Below, piece by piece: positions 16,592-25,941 of a stretch of DNA of 64,000 nucleotides. The notes beneath the pieces are model-generated. The model saw nothing but the letters and a program-made list of their open reading frames with translations. It ran no database searches and had not been told where the DNA came from. A program made the translations under genes and the position numbers. The DNA is from an uncultured Lachnospiraceae bacterium (lineage in GTDB: Bacteria; Bacillota; Clostridia; Lachnospirales; Lachnospiraceae). How positions within the stretch are numbered: position 1 is the stretch's first letter; each line of letters begins with the position of its first letter. Location of the stretch: NCBI GenBank assembly GCA_910584915.1, contig CAJUDM010000013.1, positions 58,182 to 122,181 on the forward strand, read 5' to 3'.

Positions 16592-18781
16592 GTGAAAAAG
16601 GTAATTGGCAATTATGATCTGGGAGATATGACAGTGTCCTATATCGAAGATACAGAGAGCGGGAACTGCGGAATGCTGCTGTATCCTCTCGGGATGAGAG
16701 AAAAAGTGACATACAGAGGAGACTGGCGGGTTGACAGTCTGGTGCAGGTCAAGATCGTGGGCGATGCGTATCCGACGGGCTTTTCCCACGGGCACACGAT
16801 GAGGAATGCTCAGACAGCAGAGGATTTGAGATTTGTCAGTCAGGTTCGGGAATGCGGGGAAGGATCGGCATATATTATAAAAACAATACTGGAGAGTAAA
16901 AAACTCCGCGCCGTGCACAGGCTTTTATACTGTGAGGGTATGCCGTACGTACGTATGGATACAGAGATTGAGAATATCGGGGGACAACCGGTCTCGCTGG
17001 AAATGCTATCCTCCTTCTCGGTCTGCGGCCTCTTTCCGTTCGGAGAAAAGGAGCGGATGGAGGATTTTAACCTGTACCGGCTGAGAAGCAAGTGGAGCGC
17101 GGAGGGGAAGCTGGCAAAGGAAAGCTTTACCTCCCTGCAGATGGAGCCGAGCTGGCAGAGATACGGGGTGCAGTCCATTCGTTTCGGGCAGATCGGCTCC
17201 ATGCCGGTCAGAGGATTTTTTCCGTGGGCGGCGGTGGAAGACGAAAAATATCATGTCATGCTGGGGGCGCAGCTTTACCATAACGGTTCCTGGCAGATGG
17301 AGCTGTACGGGAGGGATGAGAGGGCGGCGCTCTCAGGCGGCCTTGCGGACCGGGAGTTTGGGCACTGGATGAAAACTTTGGAGCCGGGAGAGCGCTTTTT
17401 GTCTCCACGGGCGGTGCTCAGCACTTGCATCGGCGGCGTGGACGATATCGCCTGGAGGCTCACGGAGGCGCAGAAAGAGGGGATAAAGCAGATTCCCGCC
17501 GTGGAAAGGGAACTGCCGGTGGTATTTAACGAATTCTGCACGACATGGGGGAATCCGACGGAGGAGAATCTGCGGCGTATTGTCGATGCGATTAGAGGGA
17601 AAGGGTTTACTTACTGCGTTATCGATGCGGGCTGGTATGCCATCGGAAGCGGCGACTGGAATAATGATATGGGCGACTGGAATATCAATCAGGTGCGTTT
17701 CCCGGGGGGATTTGAGCGAACTGTGGAGGCGATACGTGCCGCCGGTATGATTCCCGGGCTCTGGTTTGAACCGGAGTGTGTGGGAGTAGCTGCGGAGGCC
17801 TTTCTCAGGGAGGACTGGCAATTAAAACGGGACGGCGTACCGATCCAGACAGGGGGGCGCAGATTTTGGGATATGCGCAAAAAGGAGGTCACAGACTATC
17901 TGACGGATAGGATCATTGGCACATTGAAGAAGTATGGGTTCGGCTATCTGAAAGTAGATTACAATGACAACATCGGGGTCGGATGCGAGGGCGCGGAGTC
18001 TCTGGGGGAAGGGCTGCGGCAGAGTGTGGAGGCTTCCAGACGGTTTTTTGAGAAGATAAAGCAGGAAATGCCGGAGCTGGTGATTGAAAACTGTTCCTCC
18101 GGCGGACACCGTCTGGAGCCATCCATGCAGGCGGTGAGCAGCATGTCCTCCTTTTCCGACGCACATGAATGTATTGCGATCCCGATCATCGCGGCGAATG
18201 TGCAGCGGGCCATCCTGCCCGGACAGAGCCAGATCTGGGCGGTGCTGCGAAAAACGGATGATGAGAAGCGGCTGTATTATTCCATGATCAGTGCGATGCT
18301 CGGCAGAATGTGCATTTCCGGGGGCGTCTGCGACCTGGACAGGGAGCAGTGGAGGATCGTGGAGGAGGGAATAGCGTTTTATAAAAGAGCAGTTCCGATC
18401 ATACGAGACGGAAGGAGCAGACGGATGGGCTGTGAGGAGATCAGCTATGCGCATCCGGTCGGCTGGCAGGCGGTTGTCAGAGAGGGGACTAAGGACGCCG
18501 TCTGTCAGATGCTGATCGTGATCCACCGGTTTTATCAGAGCGATGATAAGAGAGAAGAATCATGCGGAGCAGGCGGAAAGGCCGGCAGTGAGATCAGCAT
18601 ACCGCTAAAATCTGGAAGGTGGGAAATAGCGGACAGGTATGGCCGCAGCGATATTGAGTTGAAAATGGTGCGGAAAGAGGAAGAAAATATACTGTATGTG
18701 TCGGGAATGGGGGAACTGGATGCGGCGGCAGTCAGGCTTGAAGTGCGGCGCGCGGAAAAACAAATTGTAATTTCCCGGTGA
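16592..18781 (+). CDS. Alpha-galactosidase, glycoside hydrolase family 36
   Basis: Releases terminal alpha-galactose from oligosaccharides; cytoplasmic, 729 residues, the normal GH36 length. An N-terminal beta-sandwich (1-320) precedes the TIM-barrel with CVIDAGWYAIGSGDWNNDMG, GLWFEPECVG, the nucleophile Asp456 in YLKVDYN, and ENCSSGGHRLEPS followed by SFSDAHE with the probable acid/base Asp. The start is GTG at 16592 with AAGG upstream. It lies downstream of the transporter genes and the GH28-like gene, so it probably works on imported oligosaccharides. Alternative: a related GH27/GH31-clan retaining enzyme, but motifs favour GH36. Confidence 0.9.
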   Translation: MKKVIGNYDLGDMTVSYIEDTESGNCGMLLYPLGMREKVTYRGDWRVDSLVQVKIVGDAYPTGFSHGHTMRNAQTAEDLRFVSQVRECGEGSAYIIKTILESKKLRAVHRLLYCEGMPYVRMDTEIENIGGQPVSLEMLSSFSVCGLFPFGEKERMEDFNLYRLRSKWSAEGKLAKESFTSLQMEPSWQRYGVQSIRFGQIGSMPVRGFFPWAAVEDEKYHVMLGAQLYHNGSWQMELYGRDERAALSGGLADREFGHWMKTLEPGERFLSPRAVLSTCIGGVDDIAWRLTEAQKEGIKQIPAVERELPVVFNEFCTTWGNPTEENLRRIVDAIRGKGFTYCVIDAGWYAIGSGDWNNDMGDWNINQVRFPGGFERTVEAIRAAGMIPGLWFEPECVGVAAEAFLREDWQLKRDGVPIQTGGRRFWDMRKKEVTDYLTDRIIGTLKKYGFGYLKVDYNDNIGVGCEGAESLGEGLRQSVEASRRFFEKIKQEMPELVIENCSSGGHRLEPSMQAVSSMSSFSDAHECIAIPIIAANVQRAILPGQSQIWAVLRKTDDEKRLYYSMISAMLGRMCISGGVCDLDREQWRIVEEGIAFYKRAVPIIRDGRSRRMGCEEISYAHPVGWQAVVREGTKDAVCQMLIVIHRFYQSDDKREESCGAGGKAGSEISIPLKSGRWEIADRYGRSDIELKMVRKEEENILYVSGMGELDAAAVRLEVRRAEKQIVISR

Positions 18782-18835
18782 ATCGGCTATACTGAAAACA
18801 AGGGTACGGGGCAGAGCCGGTATCAGGAGGCGGGT

Positions 18836-20623
18836 ATGGCGAGAACAGTAGGAATCGGAATCCAGGATTTCGCAAAAATGATCACAAATGAATGTTTTTA
18901 TGTGGACAAGACGGACTTTATCCGGGAATGGTGGGAGAGCAAGGACGATGTGACGCTGATCACCCGTCCCCGCCGTTTCGGCAAGACGTTAAATATGAGC
19001 ATGTTGGAGCAGTTTTTTTCCGTGGATTACGCCGGGCGGGGAGAATTGTTTCAGGGGTTTTCCGTGTGGGGGGATGAGAAATACAGGGAGCTTCAGGGGA
19101 CATATCCGGTGATCAGTCTGTCTTTTGCCAGGGTAAAGGAAGTGAATTATCCGGAAACAAGAGAGAAAATCTGTGAAATTATCAGAAATCTTTATATCAA
19201 ATATGCATTTTTGAAGGAAAGCCCTGTCCTGACAGATGCGGACAAAGCTTATTACAACAGAATTCTGGAACCGGAGATCCGTAATTCGGATGCCACGTCT
19301 GCATTATATCAGCTGTCCGATTACCTGCACCGCTTTTACGGTAAAAAGGTGATCATCCTTCTGGACGAATACGATACGCCCATGCAGGAGGCGTTTGTGG
19401 GCGGATACTGGGAAGAGCTGGTATCTTTTACCAGAAGTCTGTTCAATTCGACTTTTAAGACCAATCCCTGGCTTGAGAGGGCGGTTATGACAGGGATAAC
19501 CAGGATCAGCAAAGAATCTATTTTTTCTGACCTGAATAACCTGAAAGTAGTGACCACCACTTCGGATAAATACGCCATATCTTTTGGATTTACGGAGGAG
19601 GAGGTGTTTGCGGCGCTGGAGGAATGCGGACTTTCAGAGAAGAAAGAACAGGTGAAGGCCTGGTATGACGGTTTTATCTTCGGGGAGCACCGGGATATCT
19701 ATAATCCCTGGTCCATTCTGAATTTCCTGGACACGGGAAAACTGGGTACCTATTGGGCAAACACCAGCTCCAACTCTCTGGCGGGGAAGCTGATCCAGGA
19801 GGGAAGCCGGTCGGTAAAAGAGAAATTCGAGATCCTGATCCGGGGGGGAAATATCCAGTCTCTTATTGATGAGCAGATCGTATACAGTCAGTTGAAAACA
19901 GGGGGACGTTTCGGAAATGAGAGTGCGATCTGGAGCCTGCTGTTGGCCAGCGGCTATCTGAAAGTACTTTCCTATGAGGATTATTTTGAGATTCAGGAGG
20001 ACGCAGAGCCGAAGTATGAGCTGACGCTGACGAATCTGGAGGTTAAGGTGATGTTCCGGAATATGATCCGCGACTGGTTCAGAGGGGCGGAGCCGGACTA
20101 TAACGACTTCATCAGGGCGATGCTGCAGGACGATCTGGATGCCATGAACGAGTATATGAACCGCGTGGCGCTCCAGACATTCAGCTTCTTTCGCGCAAGC
20201 AACGAGCCAAGGTCAGGCTTGCTTGAACTTGGCGACTGCCCGCGAATCAACAGCATAGCTGTTGATTTTGACACGGGGGACGGTCCCTCCGGGGCGGAGC
20301 CGGAGCGCTTTTACCATGGTTTTGTGCTAGGGCTTTTGGTGGATCTGCAGGACAGATATGTGATCACCTCCAACCGGGAAAGCGGTTTCGGACGCTATGA
20401 TGTGGTGTTGGAACCCAGGGGTCTTGAGGAAAACGCAATCATTATCGAGTTTAAGGTGCACAATCGGAGAAGAGAAAGCAGTCTGGAGGATACCGTGGAG
20501 GCGGCGCTGCAGCAGATTGAGGAAAAGCAGTACGTGGTCAGACTTCTGGAGAGAGGCGTTCCTGCAGAGCGCATCCGACGGTATGGCTTTGCGTTTGAGG
20601 GAAAAAGGGTGTTGATCGGCTGA
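18836..20623 (+). CDS. AAA-ATPase-like / PD-(D/E)XK nuclease family protein
   Basis: A member of the AAA-ATPase-like plus PDDEXK_9 family that is abundant in Clostridia and Bacteroidetes; physiological role unknown. The N-terminus has the family signature (GIQDFAKMITNECFYVDKT) and a P-loop-like RPRRFGKTLNMS near residue 45-55. A C-terminal nuclease-like core shows FGRYDVVLEP and IIEFKVHN with the Asp...Glu-x-Lys pattern. Length is 595. Unusual is a 26-codon in-frame insertion at 20192-20269 that interrupts the conserved FFDTGDGPS stretch and consists of palindromes at DNA level. GGAGG precedes the start. A terminator follows. Confidence 0.85.
   Translation: MARTVGIGIQDFAKMITNECFYVDKTDFIREWWESKDDVTLITRPRRFGKTLNMSMLEQFFSVDYAGRGELFQGFSVWGDEKYRELQGTYPVISLSFARVKEVNYPETREKICEIIRNLYIKYAFLKESPVLTDADKAYYNRILEPEIRNSDATSALYQLSDYLHRFYGKKVIILLDEYDTPMQEAFVGGYWEELVSFTRSLFNSTFKTNPWLERAVMTGITRISKESIFSDLNNLKVVTTTSDKYAISFGFTEEEVFAALEECGLSEKKEQVKAWYDGFIFGEHRDIYNPWSILNFLDTGKLGTYWANTSSNSLAGKLIQEGSRSVKEKFEILIRGGNIQSLIDEQIVYSQLKTGGRFGNESAIWSLLLASGYLKVLSYEDYFEIQEDAEPKYELTLTNLEVKVMFRNMIRDWFRGAEPDYNDFIRAMLQDDLDAMNEYMNRVALQTFSFFRASNEPRSGLLELGDCPRINSIAVDFDTGDGPSGAEPERFYHGFVLGLLVDLQDRYVITSNRESGFGRYDVVLEPRGLEENAIIIEFKVHNRRRESSLEDTVEAALQQIEEKQYVVRLLERGVPAERIRRYGFAFEGKRVLIG
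20192..20269 (+). repeat. 78-bp in-frame palindromic insertion in the AAA/nuclease gene
   Basis: The protein reads SFF, then 26 extra residues, then DTGDGPSGAEPERFYHGF; the family normally runs straight through FFDTG. The inserted DNA is made of inverted repeats: CAAGCAA with TTGCTTG, GCCAAG with CTTGGC, and ATCAACAGC with GCTGTTGAT (20246-20266, 3-base loop). TTT flanks both ends, possibly a short target duplication. The insert keeps the reading frame. Confidence 0.65.
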
Positions 20624-20671
20624 ACGGATGGCGTATTTAAAAAAATATACTTTCCGTTTTGATAAACGCTT

Positions 20672-20710
20672 AAAAAAATGCATGTGGAACTAAAAAACAT
20701 GCATTTTTTT
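20672..20710 (+). terminator. Rho-independent terminator after the AAA/nuclease gene
   Basis: A-rich ATGCATGT arm near 20679-20685 pairs with ACATGCAT near 20697-20704, with an A-tract before and seven T after it. Could act in both directions, but no minus-strand gene faces it. Confidence 0.75.
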
Positions 20711-20736
20711 GTGCAAATAGGTTGTTATAGTAAGAT
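20709..20736 (+). promoter_or_regulatory. Possible promoter of sugar transporter module 2, with palindrome downstream
   Basis: TTGTGC (20709-20714), 16 bases, TAAGAT (20731-20736). Just downstream, CGGTAGGCCAACCG is an imperfect palindrome that could be an operator. The -10 hexamer is the same as in the promoter proposed at 8393-8421. Tentative. Confidence 0.4.
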
Positions 20737-20825
20737 TACAGAAACGGTAGGCCAACCGAATCACAACAAAACACCAAAAATAAACATGTAAAATGTAAGG
20801 AATATGAACAGATGGAGGAGAGAGC

Positions 20826-22223
20826 ATGAGAAAGAAATTAGTGGCAGTTTTACTGTCCGGCGCTATGGCAGCGGCAACTCTGACAGGATGCGGCGGCAGC
20901 GCGGATGCACCGGCGGATAACGCGGAGCAGGGGGCAGAAGAGGCAGGCGCGGAGGAAGAGACAGGTACGGAGGAAGAGGCAGCGCCCGCACAGAGCGCAG
21001 ATTCCATCGTATCCGCACCCACGGAGCTGACTTATATCTTCGCGGACGGCGACGAGGGGGCAAAGGCTTCCATGAACGAGATCGTCAACAAGTTTAATGA
21101 TACATACCCGGATATCACAGTGACGATCGAGCCCGGCAACGGCGGCGCTTACAGTGAGTTTATCAAGACAAAGGACAGCGTGGGGGAATTCCCCGATGTG
21201 ATGGAGATGAGGGATACGGCGATGTATGTGCGCGCCGGAAAATTGGCGCCTCTGCCGGATGACATCGTTTCCTTATTCAGAACGACCACCGCATTTGACG
21301 GGCAGGTGTATACCGTGCCGTTTGGCGGTGAAAATACGAACGGTATTATCTACAACAAGGCCTACTTTGACGAGAACGGCTGGAGTGAGCCGGCGACATA
21401 CGACGAGTTTATAACGCTCTGTCAGAACATCAAGGATAAGGGCGATATGGCGCCGCTTGTGGTGGGGGGACAGGACATCTGGCACATGGGCTTCTGGTTC
21501 CACAAAGCTTATAACGACCAGGTGTTGAGCAAAGATCCCGATTTTATCAAACACTGCTATGAAGGCACAAAGGATTTTTCGGACGACAGTTTTAAGGCGG
21601 CTTTTGAAGAACTGCAGACGATCTTACAGTATGCGCAGGACGGCTGGATCTCCACACCGGATGCACAGATTACGACGTTTCTTGTGAACGATATGGCGGC
21701 TATGATGTACTCCGGTACGCATATGTTCTCCCAGATCGCAGCGGCGGATCCTGAATTTGAGATGGGATGGTTTGCAGTGCCGAGTCCCGACGGAAAGACG
21801 CGCCTTGTAGGCGGCGGCGGAGCGGGCGGCCTGGCAATCTCCGCGGAAGCGGCGGCGGATCCCGACAAGAAAGCGGCGGCGGAAGCGTTTATCAAATTCT
21901 TCTATCAGCCGGAGAACTATAAGATCTACTGTGAGAAGCTGAGCGCTATCCCGGCTACCGTAGAGGAACCGGATCTGGAAGTGATGGATGTATTTCAGGA
22001 GGTGATCGACGCCAACGCGACGGCGGATGATCTTGCCCCGATGTGGAACGGAAAAGTCGGCGAGAATGAGCTTCCGCCCGATTTCAGAAACTTTACCTAC
22101 AAGACATTGATCGAGGTATTGCAGGGAACAAGGGATATCGATTCCGCATGCGAGGAATTAAATAAAACATGGAAAGTGAGCATGGAAAGCTTTAATCCGG
22201 TTACCGGCGTGGGAATCGAATAA
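20826..22223 (+). CDS. CUT1-family sugar ABC transporter solute-binding lipoprotein (module 2)
   Basis: Extracellular lipoprotein of 465 residues. The signal peptide ends in LTGCGG (Cys near 22), followed by a long acidic Ala/Glu tether (about 25-60) and a family-1 solute-binding fold (YIFADGDEGAKASMNEIVNK, GGENTNGIIYNKAYFDENGW, MMYSGTHMF). Little close similarity to the module 1 binding protein beyond the fold, so a different sugar is likely. GGAGGAGAG precedes the start. First gene of a binding-protein/permease/permease/kinase/regulator cluster. Confidence 0.93.
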   Translation: MRKKLVAVLLSGAMAAATLTGCGGSADAPADNAEQGAEEAGAEEETGTEEEAAPAQSADSIVSAPTELTYIFADGDEGAKASMNEIVNKFNDTYPDITVTIEPGNGGAYSEFIKTKDSVGEFPDVMEMRDTAMYVRAGKLAPLPDDIVSLFRTTTAFDGQVYTVPFGGENTNGIIYNKAYFDENGWSEPATYDEFITLCQNIKDKGDMAPLVVGGQDIWHMGFWFHKAYNDQVLSKDPDFIKHCYEGTKDFSDDSFKAAFEELQTILQYAQDGWISTPDAQITTFLVNDMAAMMYSGTHMFSQIAAADPEFEMGWFAVPSPDGKTRLVGGGGAGGLAISAEAAADPDKKAAAEAFIKFFYQPENYKIYCEKLSAIPATVEEPDLEVMDVFQEVIDANATADDLAPMWNGKVGENELPPDFRNFTYKTLIEVLQGTRDIDSACEELNKTWKVSMESFNPVTGVGIE

Positions 22224-22237
22224 TCAGGATGCGGTTA

Positions 22238-22279
22238 GGAAAGGATCCCGGACTGTGCGAACAGTTTCGGGGCCTTTTC
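22238..22279 (+). promoter_or_regulatory. Intercistronic hairpin between binding protein and permeases (module 2)
   Basis: An imperfect long stem: GGAAAGG...CCCG...ACTGT pairs with ACAGT...CGGG...CCTTTTC around a GCGA tetraloop. It lies 15 bases after the stop codon, as in module 1, and probably sets the ratio of binding protein to permease. Confidence 0.6.
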
Positions 22280-22306
22280 TTAACAGAGAAGGTGAGGAGG
22301 TTTAAA

Positions 22307-23191
22307 ATGAGCAAAAAGAAAGGTTTTGATAGGACGGCGTTTGCTTTCATCGCTCCGGCGTTTATCTTTTTTACACTGTTTATCATCGTTCCCACGGTGT
22401 CCAGCTTTTACTATTCTCTGACATCATGGGACGGCATCAGTCCCGATATCAAGTTTATCGGCCTTGCCAATTATAAAGAGATATTCACCAGCGACCGTTT
22501 CCGCAACGCACTTGGCAACACGGTGATCCTGACGGTTTTTATCTCCATTTTTGAGAATGCGTTCGCGCTGGGGCTGGCGCTTTTGGTAGATAACGTAAGG
22601 TGGGGGAAAAATTTTTTCAGAAGCGCTTTTTACATTCCGGTCCTGATCAGCGGTATCGTATCAGGTTTTATCTGGAAGATCATGTATAATTACAATTTCG
22701 GCACGTTCAACGCGGTGCTCGGTAATCTGGGGCTTGATTCTCTGAAGCAGGACTGGCTGGGAAACAGCGCCCTGACGCTTTTGGCGATCGGTATCGTGCT
22801 GATCTGGAAGGGCGCGGGTTATTATATGATCATCTATCTGGCGTCGCTCCAGAGCGTATCCGTAGACTTGATCGAGGCGGCGCAGATCGACGGCGCAAGC
22901 CCCTGGCAGCGGTTTAAATCCATTACGGTTCCGCTGATCTCGGGCGCTTTTACGATCAACTTTACGTTATCTCTGATCAACGGCCTGAAGGTTTTCGATC
23001 AGATCAACGTGATGACGGACGGCGGTCCCGGATTCACTTCGGAGACGCTCGTATACCTGCTCTATAAAGTCGGCTTTAACGAGGGCAGGCAGGGATTCGG
23101 CACAGCGGTCGGCGTGATGTTATTGTTTATCATCATCGTACTGAATACGATTCAGCAGAAATTCTTGAGGAGCAGGGAGGTGCAGATGTAA
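22307..23191 (+). CDS. CUT1-family sugar ABC transporter permease, MalF-like (module 2)
   Basis: Permease of 294 residues with about six membrane helices, starting FAFIAPAFIFFTLFIIVPTV near residue 12. The EAA loop is VDLIEAAQIDGASPWQRFKS (about 183-202). ATG 22307 was chosen because AGGAGG lies just upstream; the frame extends to 22229 but that part is the hairpin region. The stop overlaps the next start by one base (TAATG). Confidence 0.93.
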   Translation: MSKKKGFDRTAFAFIAPAFIFFTLFIIVPTVSSFYYSLTSWDGISPDIKFIGLANYKEIFTSDRFRNALGNTVILTVFISIFENAFALGLALLVDNVRWGKNFFRSAFYIPVLISGIVSGFIWKIMYNYNFGTFNAVLGNLGLDSLKQDWLGNSALTLLAIGIVLIWKGAGYYMIIYLASLQSVSVDLIEAAQIDGASPWQRFKSITVPLISGAFTINFTLSLINGLKVFDQINVMTDGGPGFTSETLVYLLYKVGFNEGRQGFGTAVGVMLLFIIIVLNTIQQKFLRSREVQM

Positions 23192-24027
23192 TGAGAGCGA
23201 AGAAAAGAGTAAAACCAAAAGACTTTGTGATATTTGCGGTCACGCTGCTGCTTGCGTTCCTGTTTGTCTATCCGGTGCTGTTTGCATTGATGTCCGCATT
23301 TAAGAGCAACGGCGATATCTTAAAGAGCCCGGTCAGCTTTCCGACGAGCCTTTATGTGCAGAACTTTAAGGATCTGTTCGCACAGTCGGACTTCCTGACA
23401 GCCATCCTGCACTCCCTGTTTCTGACGGTTGTGTCGGAAATATTGATCGTATTTATCGTGCCGATGGCGGCCTACGGGATCGAACGGCGGAAAAGCCGCA
23501 CGACATCTCTGGTCTACACCTATTTTCTGGCGGGGATGATGATTCCGTTTCATCTGTATATGTTCCCGCTGTTTAAGGAGATGAAGATGCTTCATCTGTT
23601 CGGGAACATGGCGGGGCCGATCATTTGCTATATTGCGGGTTCCATTGCTTTCGGAGCGCTGCTCTACTGCAGTTTCTTAAAAGGAATCCCGTTGGAGATA
23701 GAGGAGGCGGCGATGATCGACGGCTGCACGCCCTTCCAGACATTCTGGAAGGTGACTTTCCCGCTGCTTGGTCCCTGTACCGGTTCCATGGTGATCCTGA
23801 ATGGCCTGGGAATCTGGAATGATTATCTGATGCCTTATCTGGTGCTGCCCAGCGGCAGGGCAAAGACGATCACGGTGGAGATCGCGGGCTTTGTGGGGCA
23901 GTACACGGCGAGATGGGATATTGTTTTCGCGGGGACGATCATCTCCATCGTGCCGGCGCTTGCCATTTTCTGTATGTTCCAGAAGTATTTTGTGAAGGGC
24001 GTCACGGCGGGAGCGGCGAAAGGTTGA
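23191..24027 (+). CDS. CUT1-family sugar ABC transporter permease, MalG-like (module 2)
   Basis: Permease of 278 residues. Six predicted membrane helices, the EAA loop LEIEEAAMIDGCTPFQTFWK (about 170-189), and the C-terminus YFVKGVTAGAAKG typical for MalG-like subunits. Translationally coupled to the previous permease. GGGAGGTG precedes the start. Confidence 0.93.
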   Translation: MRAKKRVKPKDFVIFAVTLLLAFLFVYPVLFALMSAFKSNGDILKSPVSFPTSLYVQNFKDLFAQSDFLTAILHSLFLTVVSEILIVFIVPMAAYGIERRKSRTTSLVYTYFLAGMMIPFHLYMFPLFKEMKMLHLFGNMAGPIICYIAGSIAFGALLYCSFLKGIPLEIEEAAMIDGCTPFQTFWKVTFPLLGPCTGSMVILNGLGIWNDYLMPYLVLPSGRAKTITVEIAGFVGQYTARWDIVFAGTIISIVPALAIFCMFQKYFVKGVTAGAAKG

Positions 24028-24079
24028 TTGAGTTTTCTGCTTAAATTTGTTACAGTGAGTGTACAAATTGAGAATACAG

Positions 24080-24117
24080 GGGGTGTGAAAAATATAGATC
24101 AGATTTTTTCACACCCC
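24080..24117 (+). promoter_or_regulatory. Perfect 13-bp hairpin before the module 2 kinase
   Basis: GGGGTGTGAAAAA (24080-24092) pairs perfectly with TTTTTCACACCCC (24105-24117), 12-base loop. It sits between the last permease stop (24027) and the kinase start (24133). The T-run is within the stem, so it could be a partial terminator that lowers expression of the regulatory genes relative to transport genes, or a processing site. Confidence 0.6.
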
Positions 24118-24132
24118 GGAAAGCGGGAATGT

Positions 24133-25941
24133 ATGAAAAGCTTCAGCCTCTACCAGAAATTTGCTCTGACGATCATATTGTTAGGCCTTCTGCCCATGGC
24201 GGTGCTCGCGACTTTTATCGCCAACAGGATGATCAGAGATTATTCGATGGCGCTTAAGGGGCAGTATGAACAGGCGGCAGGCTATGTGGATTCCAGTGTC
24301 GAATCTATGCTGGATTCCTATAATACCGTATCTAAAATGCCCTATTTTTACAATTTCAGTACAGATCACGCACAGAGCAGCTATCTGTCCTTCGATTATT
24401 TCAGGCAGATCCTGTACGGGGAGGGCTATGAGCCGGAGATGATGGAGGAGAGCAGGCGGCAGGATATGGAAAATTTTCTGCAGTATATCCAGAGTGTGGA
24501 CTCCTATATCAGGGGCGTACATGTCATTGCGCAGGACAACAGCGGGAAAAAGCAGTCTTTCCATTACAGTGTGTATAATACTTTTTTCAGGGATGAGGAA
24601 CTGTTTGAGGAGACTGTGGACTATGAGGGCATTGATAAAGACGGAAAAAAGCTGATGCTTGTGCCGCCCCATACGACGGACTATTTTTACGGAATGCCGG
24701 AGACGGTATTTTCGATGGCACGGAATTACTTTGACCTGCGGGGCGTAGTGGGCACGATCTTTATCGATATCGACTTAAAAAGGATGGAGGATATTTTCCG
24801 GAGCGTGGAATTTACCGGAAATGAGATCTTTTATGTCGTCAATGAAGCGGGCGATTGTTTTTACAGTAACAGGGAGGAGCTGATCGGAGAAAACGTCGCT
24901 GAGGAATTGCAGGCGGCGGATGCGCAGAAAAATAATCTTTTGATCAGAACGCCGGAAAATGATTACGGGTTGTCGGTCATTATCTCCCTGGATACGGAGA
25001 CGGCCTTCGGGGCGATCAGGCGGATGCAGCGGATGATGTATGTCTTTGTGGCGATGTCTGTGCTGGCGCTTTTCGCCGGATCATTCTATTTCTCCAAAAG
25101 GCTGACAAAGCCGATGCACGAGATGATAGATCAGATGTCCATGGTGGAGACCGGCAATTTTGATATTGAACTGCCCATTCGCTCCGGGGACGAGATCGGC
25201 ATACTCTCCAAACGCTTCAACCAGATGAGCAGCGCCTTAAAAAGCTATATCAATCAGTCCTATGTGGCGCAGATCAAACAGAACGAGGCGGAATTGACGG
25301 CGCTAAAATCTCAGATTTATCCGCATTTTCTTTACAATACGTTGGAGATCATCCGCATGACGGCGCTGGAGGAGGAGGGCAGTGAGCAGGTGCCGGAGAT
25401 GATAGAGGCGCTGTCCAGACAGATCCATTATCTGATCGGTCCCATGCAGGATATCGTGCCTTTGGAAAAAGAGATCGATATTGTCGGGAAATATGTCTAT
25501 TTGTTAAACTGCAGAATAGGCAATAAACTGCAGATGATGGTGAACGCGCAGGGGGGACTTGGCGTTCAGGTGCCGAAACTGATCCTTCAGCCCATCGTTG
25601 AAAACGCATATATGCATGGCATTAAGCCCAAAAAGGGGAAAGGCTCCATCATGATAGAGACAGCGGTAAACGGGGAACAGTTTGAAATTTCCGTGATGGA
25701 CAACGGCGTCGGCATGGACGAAGAAGCGCTCACAAAGATCATGCGGTTATTTGAAAGCGATGAGCCGGGGATCAAAAACGAGTACAACTGGCAGAGCATA
25801 GGACTGAAAAACGTGCACGACCGGATCCGGTTTTTGTATGGCGAGGCCTACGGCATCCGCATTACCAGTACGCCGGGCGTCGGAACAATGGTGCGGATTT
25901 TGCTCCCACTGCGGGAAATCACAAAGAAGGATGAAGAATGA
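24133..25941 (+). CDS. YesM-type sensor histidine kinase (module 2)
   Basis: Sensor kinase of 602 residues. First membrane helix near 12-34 (FALTIILLGLLPMAVLATFI), extracellular sensor region, second helix near 295-315 (MYVFVAMSVLALFAGSFYF), HAMP (KPMHEMIDQMSMVETGNFDI), then the His_kinase domain with QIYPHFLYNTLE (His398) and a HATPase with VENAYMHGIKP and MDNGVGMDE. ATG 24133 was preferred over the TTG at 24028, which would place the hairpin inside the coding region. The stop overlaps the next gene. It likely senses the sugar handled by module 2. Confidence 0.92.
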   Translation: MKSFSLYQKFALTIILLGLLPMAVLATFIANRMIRDYSMALKGQYEQAAGYVDSSVESMLDSYNTVSKMPYFYNFSTDHAQSSYLSFDYFRQILYGEGYEPEMMEESRRQDMENFLQYIQSVDSYIRGVHVIAQDNSGKKQSFHYSVYNTFFRDEELFEETVDYEGIDKDGKKLMLVPPHTTDYFYGMPETVFSMARNYFDLRGVVGTIFIDIDLKRMEDIFRSVEFTGNEIFYVVNEAGDCFYSNREELIGENVAEELQAADAQKNNLLIRTPENDYGLSVIISLDTETAFGAIRRMQRMMYVFVAMSVLALFAGSFYFSKRLTKPMHEMIDQMSMVETGNFDIELPIRSGDEIGILSKRFNQMSSALKSYINQSYVAQIKQNEAELTALKSQIYPHFLYNTLEIIRMTALEEEGSEQVPEMIEALSRQIHYLIGPMQDIVPLEKEIDIVGKYVYLLNCRIGNKLQMMVNAQGGLGVQVPKLILQPIVENAYMHGIKPKKGKGSIMIETAVNGEQFEISVMDNGVGMDEEALTKIMRLFESDEPGIKNEYNWQSIGLKNVHDRIRFLYGEAYGIRITSTPGVGTMVRILLPLREITKKDEE

